A stretch of DNA of 64,000 nucleotides from the NCBI GenBank assembly GCA_038503075.1, contig JBCAML010000009.1, positions 682,001-746,000 on the forward strand. The letters are read 5' to 3'. The translations under genes were made by a program, and so were the position numbers. Below the pieces are notes generated by a model, which saw nothing but the letters and a program-made list of their open reading frames with translations, made no database searches and was not told the DNA's origin. Positions 1-10,524 of the stretch are shown here, piece after piece (position 1 is the stretch's first letter; each line of letters opens with the position of its first letter). This DNA comes from Gyromitra esculenta. Its lineage: Eukaryota > Ascomycota > Pezizomycetes > Pezizales > Discinaceae.

Positions 1-1481
1 GAGCTCGATGTCCCTTGATGAAGGAGAGAGAAATCACCTGCCGGTTGGGAAGTGGAAGTGGGAGCGGGGAGTTATTAAAAGTCTATAAATATCGGAATTT
101 TCTCTTGTCTAGTGTCTACAACTTAACCTGCGTGCGTGGTGCACATTTTCTTTATTTCAGCGAGTTTGAAACTTGATATTTCTATATATATGAGTTTGTA
201 ACTTGTTTTTCTGCCACTGCTGGCTGGGGGGTGGGGACTAGAATAGGGAAGGGGTTGGATTGTGTTTGTGTTTGTGTGTGCGGACAATTACTGTAGAGCG
301 TGTTGGTCAGTTTTCTTCGATATCTATCTCATCTGGTTTCTGTGTTTCTCTCTCACCCATATCTCGATACCTCCTTTTAGTTCTATCTATTTTGGAAGGA
401 TTTCTTAATCGGTATTTATTTCATTATTTCTGTATCTGCATCTCTGTCTCCTTGTCGTCATCCTGCATCCACTGATCGCTTCTTTGGTATTTGTGTTTTT
501 TGTTTTGTTGAAAGGGGGCATCATCACTCCTGTGACTGCATGCTATATCAATCGTTATATATGTCAATCTACTCTAGAATTCAGCTATCTATCTATCTAT
601 CTATCTGCTAGGATCTGCGCGGGTTGTTCGCCCCACCATGGTTTGTTTTGCTTCCTGGCTTTCCTTTTGGCTGGCGTGCCAGTCTGGATTTGAATGGAGG
701 AGGCTGAAGAGGCACTCTTGACATCATCCTCGCGGGAAAACATGTGGAGTGTCGACCGGCACGACGTACTGGAGATTCTGGTACAGTGGATAGCTGGTAT
801 GGGTGTCTTCGTTCAGCCCATTGCCGGCATTGCTGCCTCCTGCTCGAGTTCCTCGCCTTCTATCTCCGAAGCCACATATCACGCAGCATCGCTCGAAGCC
901 CGGAATAAACAACAGACACCTCGGACAGCCAGTCTGGGTGGGGCAGGATGGATACATGCACTGCACATACATCTGCTCTATTTAACCACTGAGGCATGCG
1001 TGCTGGACCAATAGCCAATTGGGCCAGCATCGTGAGTGTAAACCCGTCCCCTCTCCGTCTGTATCTCTCCGTCTACCTATCTATGCTAAAAGCACTGCTC
1101 GTTTCCCCTCACTCAGGCTCGCCCCCGCGTGGTTGTGTGCAGATGGACAGGGTCGACAGGGATTCGGCCGGGCTTGGCGATGTCTTTTTTGTGAGATAAA
1201 ATCTTGAATCCCGTCCCGTGATGTGACGTTAGATCGACGGCGGCTTTATCCCGGGTCCCGGCGAACTGAAAACACTTTAAATACCGCAGGCAGGCCCGCT
1301 TTCGGCGTTTCCTTGCTGTTGTTGTGCTTTTACGACAAAGGGTGATTTTTGGCCTTTTTTTCGTATATATGTGAACAGGAAATACAGAGTGTTTGCGAGT
1401 GAGGCCCCCTATCGCGGCTGTTAGGGTTTTGTGTTACTAACCAGACTCGCAGGTTCCAACTCCACCTTCAACATCGCCACC
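1..1481. other. Intergenic / 5' flank of the F-box-ankyrin gene
   Basis: I see no convincing gene here. The short reading frames lack domains and have low-complexity translations. There is a TATC tetranucleotide run near 590-610 and T-rich stretches. The last 100 bases are probably the 5' leader of the downstream gene: they end in a good fungal start context (cgccaccATG). Confidence 0.6.
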
Positions 1482-2648
1482 ATGTCGCTTCTCGCCCTCC
1501 CCAACGAGCTCCTGCTCCTAATCGCTTCGGACTTCCAGACGCCGCGTGATATATCCTCCTTCCTCCTCACCAACCGCCGTCTCGCCCATCTCCTCACTCC
1601 TCTCCTCCACGATATCTCGTGCACCCAGCCCTACGCCGTAACCGCTCTCTTCTGGGCCGCCGTAACAGGCAACGAACACACCACCCGTCACCTCCTCGCG
1701 CGTGCCGACAATGTCCTCATCGTCCGCCTCATGCCCGAAAACAGCACCAAAATGGTCCTTCACGCAACCCCCGGAAAATACCGCGAGAACCTCCTCAAGC
1801 TCGTCCTCACCGAGGCCGCGAGCGGCGGCGTTAAGATCATGGATACGTACACGCAAGAGACTGCACTGCACCGCGCGGTCAAAGTCCAGAACAGCAAGCT
1901 CGTCAACCGGCTCCTTGAGAAAGGCGCCGACACAGCCGCGCAGGATATCGGCGGGTGGACAGCGCTCCATATGGCAGCGCGGCAAGGGAACGAGACGATG
2001 GTACGGATGCTACTGGAGCGCTGGGCAGATCCGAATATCGAGGGTGCGTACGGCGAAACCCCGCTCTGTCTCACGAATGGATACGGCGGTGTTGCAAAAT
2101 TGCTTGTGGAGCATGGCGCGGATGTCGCTGTGAAGGATAGCTACGGACGCACTCCGCTGCATCTGAGTGTACGCCACTGGGGGGAGGAACTTACGAGGCA
2201 GATCTTGGATAAGGGTGGGGACATCACGATCCGTGATCACGACGAGCGCACTGCACTGCATCTGGCTGCCGCGTATGGGCAGGATACGTTGAAAGTGTTG
2301 TTGGAAAAAGGTGCGGATATTGCTGTGCAGGATATATTCGGTCGAACTCCGCTGCATCTGGCCGCGAAACAGGGTAAAGAGGAGTCATTGCGGGTTTTGG
2401 TCGAAGCTGGGGCAGATATTGCTGCACAGGATCACTATGGGAGGACCGCGCTGCATTTGGCGGCTAGCAGGGGGAACGAAAAGGCGGTGAAACTCTTGTT
2501 AGGCAAAGGTGCGGATGTGGCCGCAAAGGATAACGTGGGCCGGACGGCCTTCCAGCTGGCGGTGGGGAGCGAGAGAGGTGGGAGGGGGAGGTGGGTTTGG
2601 GGGACCTTGGGGCCTGGAGCGATGGCAGGAGGCATTGTGGCGTTCTAG
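1482..2648 (+). CDS. F-box-like / ankyrin-repeat protein
   Basis: A single-exon protein of 388 aa. Residues 1-45 (MSLLALPNELLLLIAS...) look like a fungal F-box: an LPxELLLxIA core followed by an 'LLTNRRL' helix. From about residue 50 to 375 there are roughly eight ankyrin repeats with the usual GxTALHxAAxxG and LLxxGAD signatures; for example GWTALHMAARQGN, GRTPLHLSVR and GRTALHLAASRGN. The start is the ATG at 1482, in a strong cgccaccATG context; the in-frame sequence upstream has no better start. By family, F-box proteins recruit substrates to SCF ubiquitin ligases and ankyrin repeats bind partner proteins, so a substrate-adaptor role is inferred, with no known substrate. The Gly/Arg/Trp-rich C-terminal tail is atypical. 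A shorter relative with the same architecture lies at 24192-24563, which suggests a local or genome-wide family. Confidence 0.85.
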   Translation: MSLLALPNELLLLIASDFQTPRDISSFLLTNRRLAHLLTPLLHDISCTQPYAVTALFWAAVTGNEHTTRHLLARADNVLIVRLMPENSTKMVLHATPGKYRENLLKLVLTEAASGGVKIMDTYTQETALHRAVKVQNSKLVNRLLEKGADTAAQDIGGWTALHMAARQGNETMVRMLLERWADPNIEGAYGETPLCLTNGYGGVAKLLVEHGADVAVKDSYGRTPLHLSVRHWGEELTRQILDKGGDITIRDHDERTALHLAAAYGQDTLKVLLEKGADIAVQDIFGRTPLHLAAKQGKEESLRVLVEAGADIAAQDHYGRTALHLAASRGNEKAVKLLLGKGADVAAKDNVGRTAFQLAVGSERGGRGRWVWGTLGPGAMAGGIVAF

Positions 2649-3899
2649 GAAAAGGTGGTGGTGGTATTAGGTTGTTTTTTTCTCTCTCTTCAACATTCGA
2701 TTCTTTTTTCCGAGTATCTTTTTTGTTTTATTTATTTTTAGTCTGGGTTGGGTTGGGATAAATAATTCGGTTTGGCGCTTTTTTTCTTTTCTTTTCTTTT
2801 CTTTTCTTTCCTGTTGGGCTTAAATCTGTATTACTTTAATGGGGGGGACCTTTTTTTTTAACGTTTTCGTGGGATTGTATGGGAAGTGGATGCGTGTAGT
2901 TATGGTTCAGTTAGGTTTCATCAATTCGGTTTCTTGGTAGTGGGTATGTGTGGCACGTAGTAGATATTTAGATCAAATCGTGCAGACCAATTAAAGATAA
3001 AGCATTGACTTCGTTCTACTTTAACCCCCCTCTCTCCTGTGATTAGTACTTGTAGATCTTTCTATTTAACACTCTTCTGGATTCCTATTGGCCGACAACC
3101 TCCCTTTTCTTGATGTGGGGACGACTAACCTTTTGGTAAAATTACACTTTAATTCACTGGTGAAGCTGAAGATGATGGGACGGCATAGCAATACCTAAAT
3201 TTGTTTATTGGCCTATGAGGATTCTTTCTTATGGGGGGGGGTAGTGCAGAAAAATTCTAGGGACTACAGAAAATTCACATATATCTAGATCTCAGCTATT
3301 AGGTGTATCTCGCAACTCGGTTTGCTGTTGCTACAACTCCTAGTGGGAAATCAGTTGGCCTAAAGTTGGCTTGTTTTGGTGTATATTGGCCCTTGTTTCA
3401 TCACTCTTTTCACTCGTCTGTACTTAATAAAATAAACAATGCTCTTACGGGATGTTTCTTCCTCTCCTTCTTTTACTAGAGGGGTAAGTAACCATCGCCT
3501 TGCTATTACCAAATCCTACTAACTAGCAAGGAAGAAGGTTAGAGAGGGCATTCCCGTGAGTTTACCGTTCAATCGAACGTCCTCACTAAATATCACTCGT
3601 GCTCAAAGATCCTCTTCAATTCCACAGAATTTAGCTAGCAGAAAGTAACATGTTGCTAGTGTAGAATATGAAATTGTACCAGGAAAACTACCTGAACTTT
3701 TCGTTTTAACAAACAATTTTATTGCCAATTTTTTGAGTAGGTGGCTGGTTTTATGTGCATTGCTAGCTACTTTACACTTCATTGATTCTAGGAAGTTTTC
3801 AATAATTCTTTATACTAACATCGAAGACATTATTTTATACACTATATAAACAAACTAAGTGAAGAACCACCTCCTCCTTAGAGCCACACAAAATACTTT
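2649..3899. other. Intergenic spacer with (TTTTC)n tract
   Basis: The spacer between the convergent F-box/ankyrin gene and COQ8. It holds a (CTTTT)n microsatellite near 2783-2810, several G or C homopolymers (for example around 3233-3241) and AT-rich sequence. I see no coding signal. The 3' UTRs of both neighbours are presumably here. Confidence 0.6.
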
Positions 3900-6547
3900 T
3901 TAATCTGCCTCCAAAACCTCCTCGAAGATTCCCCTACACGGAACCCGACTTCCCAACTTCGCACACATTAGAAACGCACCACTTAGTTTCCTATGCAGAC
4001 TATAAGTCTCCTCAGGCGGTGGTGTAAGTCGTTCTCTGATCATGAGTGGAATAAACCCGCGCACTCTGTCCGTTACCGTTTGATCTCTAAAATCATAGAT
4101 CTTTGGGGCTGTCTTGGCGAATGGTTCTGCAAGCGCTAAGATCGACCCAACGTGAGCTTTGAGCATGGTTTCAGATTCGAGGCCGGTGAGATAGCCGAGT
4201 TGCTGGGAGAAGTCTTTGACAGCGGGGATGTCGTTGCGGGCAGCGGAGGTGAGGAGGGAACAGTAGAGGTCGACGAAGGGAGGATCGAAGGCGCGGGAAG
4301 CACCGAAGTCAAGAAGTTCGATCTGGGCATGTTATGGGTTAGTAGAGTAAATTGGGATGAAATCAGACAGGATTAACAGTGGAAAAGACATAAAACCAGC
4401 CAAGAGTGAATAGCAATGGAGAGAATGATCCAGACTAACCTTTCCATCCTTCTTGTTCCACAAGAAGTTCGTCCAATTCGGATCCGTTTGCATAAACCTG
4501 AACTCCTTAACTTCCCTAAAACACAACTTCAAAACCTGCGTTCCAATCCAATCCCGCTCTTCCTGCGTCAATTTATCCATTACTTTCGTCACGCCAACAC
4601 CCCACATCCTCTCCATAGTCAAGACTTGCGGCCCACACGCCTCATCAATGACTTTTGGTACCCTAAACACGTCTGTATCATCCTTCAACAGCTCTCTAAA
4701 CCTCTTTGCACATTCACCTTCCCGGACATAGTCGCATTCCCACCCTAACTCAACCCGCGCATTGGCGATAGTTTTGTCAAGATACAGGCCTTTGGGCAAT
4801 AGTCGGGAAGCAGTGAGGAGCACGGCGAGGTTAGATAGGTCAGACGAGATCGAGTCTGCAACTCCAGGATACTGTATTTTCACTGCGACGGCAAGATCAC
4901 TCGACGCAAGGGTAGCAGCGTGAACTTGTCCAATTGATGCAGCGGCCAGAGGGATCTCAGAGAACTCAGAGAAGAGGTCCCGCCAGTTTGGGCCTAAGTT
5001 TGCACTCAGGACTTGGTCGCGCTGAGAAGCGGGCATATAGTCGGCGCTATCTTGAACGCGGGTGAGGACTTCGTGAATTGCGGGTGGGAGCATTTTGGAG
5101 TCTTGGAAACTCATCATCTGTCCGAGCTTTAAGGCCGCACCTCTCATCCTGCTTAGTTTCTTGACTAGTCGCTCTACGTTTGCTGGGCTGAGCATGACGC
5201 CGTTTGAGCCATCATCAGCACTTATGCCCGTGGCACGCTTCAAAGTTTCTGTTGCAGCTCCCCACGCCATTCCTGTTGCTAGTCCACCATAGTGAAATAG
5301 TCTACCTAGTCGGGAAGAGGGGACGCGGGAAGCGCTCATTTGGAATGCTGGGGCTTCTGACTAGCGAGGTGAGGGTTTGTTAGTTACAGGGACAGCTTGG
5401 TGGGGGTGTTTGGTAGTGATAATAAAGAGATTCCACACATTTGAGATAAACTTGCCTGCTCAGCGATGGGTTTGGCGTGTTCTTCAGCATTTCTCGATAG
5501 CTTAGATGCGAGCTCTACAGTTTCTTGATCTGTTGCTTTCAAATCACCGGCAGCTGGGATGTCTGCACCGTCTTTTTGGACATAGAAAGAGACTTGGTCC
5601 TTTCCCTCATTCAGCCCAGTCTTGTCTTTTGGCGTGTTTGCCGTTTCCGGCTTCAGTTCTCCAAGTTTATTTGGTTGAGAGAGTATTGTCTTTGCTCTCC
5701 TGCTGTGGAATAACTCGCCATTCAGATCCTGATCCCGCTGCTGCTCTGGAACGGCTATTTTTTCTGGTATCTTCGCATCTTCTTTCTGTCCTGGCGTTTC
5801 GTAGAATACATCGGCATTGAGCCTTCCAGCACTTGTCAATGTCTGTTCACCCTCTGTCCGTTTCGGTATCTTTTTCCTTGGAAGGTTCGAGAGTACGGAC
5901 GAAATTCGTGCTTGACGGAGATAGAAGATGTCGCTGCCAGTGCCTTGAGTTGAGTCTTCGGCTGGTGGGTCCGCGGTCAATTCAGGAATTGAAGATTCAG
6001 AGGCATGCTGAAGCCGTTTCGCTTCTTCGGGTGATGGCCTAGAGTGTTCTGGCTTGAGGATATTAGAGTTTATGGAAGATTTAGGGTTTAGCTCTCGGCC
6101 TCTTGCCGAAAGCGGATCTTTAAAGGGTTCCGAAACTGGTCGGGAAGAGTAATAATCCTGGTCTCTTTCGCGAGCGCTCAGACCAATCATGGCATTATTT
6201 GAAGGTGGTATTGTCCCGTCTGGGAGAGGGTATCTGTCTGCTTTTTTTTGATTTACGAATAAATCATGCTGAGGTTCTGGATCACCCGTAGTCGAAGCTC
6301 CAGGAGCGTAGAAGTGATCTTGTTCAATCCCCTCCTTCAGCGGTCCATTAGAAGATGTCTCTGCCTGATTTGAGGCCTGGGATGCCCGATAATTGACAAC
6401 TGAAGGATGTTGGCGAAAGCTCTTCAAGACACTTGATGTAGTAGCGTAAACATTGAGTTGCTGTGACCGGATAAGGAAGTGCTTTTGGGCAACTGAAGAG
6501 GAGACATTGACCAGGGCGATCAAATCCACAAGCCTTCGACCCGTCAT
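3900..6547 (-). CDS. COQ8: COQ8/ABC1 atypical kinase (coenzyme Q biosynthesis), 3 exons
   Basis: Exons on the minus strand are 6547-5456, 5360-4440 and 4322-3900, giving 811 aa. The ATG at 6547 opens with [16 protein letters not shown], the usual fungal COQ8 start. The family is mitochondrial, inner-membrane associated, and an atypical ADP/ATP-using kinase that supports the ubiquinone-synthesis complex. All hallmark motifs are visible: KLGQ (KxGQ, about 442-445), the alanine-rich AAAS loop (about 503-506), KIQYPG (about 525), the E-x-D region (ELGWECDY), DPNWTN (657-662) and DFG (676-678). Residues about 60-350 are a disordered linker with repeated short D-x-F-Y units. Intron 2 is a normal GT-AG (GTTAGT...CCCAG, 117 bp). 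Intron 1 (5455-5361) appears to be GC-AG: AG|GCAAGT donor, ACTAAC branch, CTAG acceptor. Both junctions are phase 0 and restore family sequence. A MITE copy lies 0.36 kb upstream. Confidence 0.96.
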
Positions 6548-6907
6548 TGCTGTGGGATTTTGGGATATTTTGATTTTGGGAATAGAGTTCGCCTCTTGGC
6601 AAGGTGTTGAGTTGCTGTTAGTAGGAGAGTTGGAGTTGGGGCATGATGGTATGGTTGGTTGGTGGCTCCGCCAACAATGCATTGTTGGAAAAATACATTG
6701 CCCCGTCTTGGCAGGAAATCAGAGTTTAGTCGTGGTTATCATCAATTTTTGTGATTACACCCCTTTTAGTACCGTTTAGTGGTGGGGTTTATAACGCAAG
6801 CCCTCACAGCCAGCAGAATTATGTCAACTTTTTGCGGTCTAAATACGATACCGAGTGATCGTTCATGATTTAAAGAACTTACTTCAGAACGATTGCTTTA
6901 CTACATG
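6548..6907. other. COQ8 upstream region
   Basis: The promoter and 5' leader of COQ8, which is transcribed leftward. No gene is seen. It contains one copy of the dispersed nonamer CCGAGTGAT at 6851-6859 and stops at the left end of the Tc1/mariner-type MITE. Confidence 0.5.
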
Positions 6908-7144
6908 TACAGTCACGTTCGCAAAATCCTAGCACCCTACTAATCGTTGATAATAAACTAAATAGCTACGGATCGAACTAGAAAACAATAATTCAAAAGG
7001 GTGGAAAACTATGGAGATTCTCAGATGCTGAATAACATCTAACTACTTCACATAACTATCTTACACAAAAGCTATAGCCTCAATCCGTCGGCAGTCGTGC
7101 TTAATAGAGACGAGGGGTGCCAAGACTTTTCGAACGAGACTGTA
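6908..7144 (+). mobile_element. Tc1/mariner-type MITE, copy 1
   Basis: A 237 bp element, counting both TA target dinucleotides. The terminal inverted repeats start TA-CAGTCACGTTCGCAAAA on the left; the right end read backwards starts TA-CAGTCTCGTTCGAAAAG (about 16 of 18 matches). A second copy in the same orientation lies at 41320-41561 and is roughly 85-90% identical over its whole length, which fixes the boundaries. It has no coding capacity, so it is a non-autonomous MITE that would need a transposase in trans. TA duplication and CAGT-like ends are typical of Tc1/mariner elements. The flanks are CTACATG on the left and CATGTAG on the right, so the empty site would be a palindrome made of two overlapping TACATGTA units. 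Confidence 0.88.
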
Positions 7145-9648
7145 CATGTAGTTTCGATTTAGTCCCGTGCCCAACCCCTCTTACGGAAACTACTCTACGA
7201 TGTGCAGTAGTCTGCCAGCAGAGGTGAGAACGAGCACAGCTTCTTCGACTTCAGCACTTTCCAATTCTATACACATTCCCGCTAGCGTTTACAGGCTCTT
7301 GTAGTCGTTGACCCACCTCTCGAAAAGCATCACTCCACCACCCTCCATCATCAATTCCCAACTTGAAGATTCACTCGAAGAAGTATCTAACTACAAGACA
7401 GATACCACTAGCAGAAAATACGTATAGTGTATTTAAACCCCGATTTAAAAAAACGTAGGCTATAAACACAACCTATATGAAATTAACAATGTTGTCTTCT
7501 TTTAACTCTAGCAGCACTTTCCTTGCTTCAAAATCCGCCGCCATCATAACTATAGTGGTTCTATCATCGAACCTTTTCCAACTTGCTTATTATAGGAAAC
7601 TGTTAACATCATGGGTTGCATAAGACTCCAACCCGGTGACGTTTCATGATCCTCCCACTATATTCCTATCACTAAATTGCACGAAGCAGTTAATTGTTGC
7701 AGCCGGCGATGTAAGCCTTCGAATTAGCGTTATAGCATCTATACACTCTTAGAAAGCGACTAGAAATATTCAGAGAAGATTAAGATCGATAACCTTCCAT
7801 AGGAATGTCGTGGGATATTCGGACCATTAAACCAATTCACTATGGACAAAACAACGATATGTTGCGTCCCCCCCATACCATCAACCATCTTATAAGAAAT
7901 CACTGGCCATCTCATTAGCTTTAGCAATACACTCTATCCATTATACTAAGGAACGTGTTTAAGGCTAATGCTAATTTTAGAAATTCACAGTCATATTCTG
8001 TAGCTCCACACTACCTCTTTCCCTCAGTCTTATTTATTTTTTCCGATCCTCTCTATTATCTACTACTAAGCTCACGTTTCCTAGATAGATAACAATCTAG
8101 GAACTCATAGCCACAGTGCAGATACTTATTTTTTGATCCAGCATGAAGTTTTATCAAGTTATCTAGCTATATGAGGAAAGGCATGAGCATACATGTAGCT
8201 TCGAATCGCTGCCTCGTAGTTAGGCATGACACCCCCGAGTCAGTGACTTAACTAAGACCCAGGCTACACATTATAACCCAGGGCATTAGTAAAAGCCTTA
8301 GGATATTAGGTGTCGTCCTAGTTAGCATCAACGTATTCAGAGGTTTAGCCAGCGCTTCAAATATGAATAATCTCAAGTTAAAGGCACCAAAACAAAACAT
8401 TCCTAATCTTCGAGAGTGGACTAGTTGAGTCCCTTTTACTGAGAACTCAAGATTGGCCAAATGGATATACACAAACTAATGGATTTTCTAAACCGAATAG
8501 CAAGTCATCTATTCCGCTCGAATATTTGCCGACCAAAGATTGAAAAACTTAAGGTCTATCAAAGAACTTCAACAAAGCAAAATCGCCCCTAGCCCCCCTC
8601 TTTGTTCCTTTACTCACTTTACTAGCAGCATTTCTCAATAATTATCACACTTTTCTCGCTATTTTGCGTTAATCGCATCCGCCACTACTCTATTCGTCTT
8701 AACTGCTCCCGTCGAGGTGACGCGTTCTATCAACAATATTTCACTGGAATACTGGAAATCTAAGGTTTACTACCTACTATATTAACGGGCTCCAGAAGAA
8801 GCCAACTTCCTAAATTCACCAAGACCAGATCATGCTATATAGTTAAAACGCAATCTACGCGGAATAACCATACAGTTGGAGGGCCGACAAAAACTTACTA
8901 AACAAAGCATTTCTCCTAATTGGCGCCGCGGAGTTATCATATAATGCAAAATCTCGGACAGAGTATCACCCAATGGAAATACTGACATATTGCGTCAAAT
9001 TGAGAACTCTACTAACATTTAAATCTCAGATCTGATCTCAACCCCCCCGATTCGCAAGCCAAGGAGTAGGTTTCAAGGGAGATTTATGCTAAATACTTGG
9101 ACGAGCCTCTTTCATAGTACATATTCATAACCCCCCGACAAAAACTTTTTCCTCCCCAATATTGGTCTGGTAAGCCGTTCGCGGAGAACAATGAATTGCG
9201 GAAATTATCTAGGAACTACATTACTCGCCAGCCATAGCCGTAGAACTTGAAATTCTATTCGACCCTCGATGCTAATAATTCCGAATCATGAACAAGATCC
9301 CTCAGATACTTTGAAATGGTCCCGCGGAGGTACATAGGCGTGCCATCCTTGCAGAAAATAAGATTGTTACCCTTTGTTTTAGATAACCTCGTCCGACATA
9401 GATAGTAACTAACGGTCAGATAGATCTTCGCAGGCATACAGGATTTCTGTAGACCTACCGAAGTATTGGTAAGCAATCTATGTTATCACCTCAGATTTGG
9501 AATTATCCATAAAGTAACAAGCACTCTATGTAGTAGAAGCCAGCAGGGATTATCGCTGCTGGTTTTTACTTACCACCTGGCACTTAATTTAGAACTGTTT
9601 AGTACTCTACGAGGTTGGCATTAAAAACAGCGAGAAGCTTCCGTACAA
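7145..9648. other. Gene-poor AT-rich intergenic region
   Basis: Both strands are full of stops and no reading frame looks coding. It contains TACATGTA at 8190, one copy of TTACTCGCCAG at 9221, and a short hairpin (CCAGCAG at 9540-9546 with CTGCTGG at 9556-9562, followed by five T) of unknown meaning. Probably decayed repeats and spacer. Confidence 0.55.
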
Positions 9649-9770
9649 GCGTATTTGGGGGGTGGGAGAGTGAAGTTGGAGCGGCTAGGATATACAGCCA
9701 CAGCGATTAGGTTACGAAAAACTGGTTTTCGGTACCCTGACGGTTCCAACTTCACACCCCCCCAATACGC
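9649..9770. mobile_element. 122 bp inverted-repeat element (MITE-like)
   Basis: The left arm starts GCGTATTTGGGGGGTG and the right arm, read backwards, starts GCGTATTGGGGGGGTG. Both continue to TGAAGTTGGA; the left arm has about five extra bases (GGGAG) in between. The internal part is only about 60 bp and non-coding. The layout fits a very small TA-targeting MITE or a foldback element. Only one copy is seen in this window, so the exact ends are uncertain (they could be the TA at 9652 and 9767). Confidence 0.6.
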
Positions 9771-10419
9771 ATGTATTACGGCGTACCACCTGGCCTAGGA
9801 GGGCCGTATTTGAAGCCCCCAGCTAATGTTTTGGCTCTGTTGCTATTGCTGGTATTCTCTAGGACTTATTGACTAGCCCTCTCGTAGATAGATCGAATCG
9901 ATTTTATTAGTTAAGGGAAATAGTAACAATAGACAATCACATTTTTCAAAACCCAGAGACACTCTTCCGGGAGTTGAAAAAAGTTCGATATAATACCATT
10001 GATCGATAACGTGGGAAATCGGTCATACGCTATTTCCAAGATTCCACCATTTACCTTTATCCACGTTTTATAAAAGCAATTTCATCAACCATTCATTCAG
10101 ACGGAGCACAAAGTACCATATCCTCCGGGTTGAATGTACCTAATGAATAAACAACGATGAGACGGGGCACAAATACAGTAGACAAGACACAGCCTAGTAG
10201 CGTATACCATAAGCCCCTTCTCCCGCATTCTAAACACCTCGGATATAAAATACGTGATTTGGTTATATATATGGGGCAGAATACCAGTTACATTTAGCGA
10301 CCGATGGTAATATGTGCAGTTGAGTATAGACTAACATGAGATGGCATTACGGAGACCTGAGTTGTACCATCCCATCTATCCATTCGGACTATAAACACCC
10401 ACCAACAACGATCTTCGAT
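9771..10419. other. Intergenic, no gene seen
   Basis: AT-rich sequence without coding signal between the small inverted-repeat element and the tRNA gene. Confidence 0.5.
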
Positions 10420-10524
10420 GTCTTCATGGCTTAGTTGGTTAAAGCGTCGGTCTCATAGGTAATATGACCAATTCACTTAGAGTTGGATATCCGAAGGTCG
10501 CGAGTTCGACTCTCGCTGAGGACA
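10420..10524 (+). tRNA. tRNA-Met (CAT), elongator type, with 31-nt intron
   Basis: A complete cloverleaf folds by eye. The acceptor stem is GTCTTCA/TGAGGAC (seven pairs, one G-U), followed by TG at positions 8-9. The D stem is GCTT/AAGC. The anticodon arm is TCGGT-CTCATAA-TCCGA with anticodon CAT at 10454-10456, the variable loop is AGGTC, and the T arm is GCGAG-TTCGACT-CTCGC. The discriminator is A. The canonical intron sits after the base 3' to the anticodon (10458-10488), leaving a mature length of 74 nt. The T loop TTCGACT and the presence of an intron argue for elongator rather than initiator Met. A pol III TTTT stop follows at about 10531. Confidence 0.9.
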
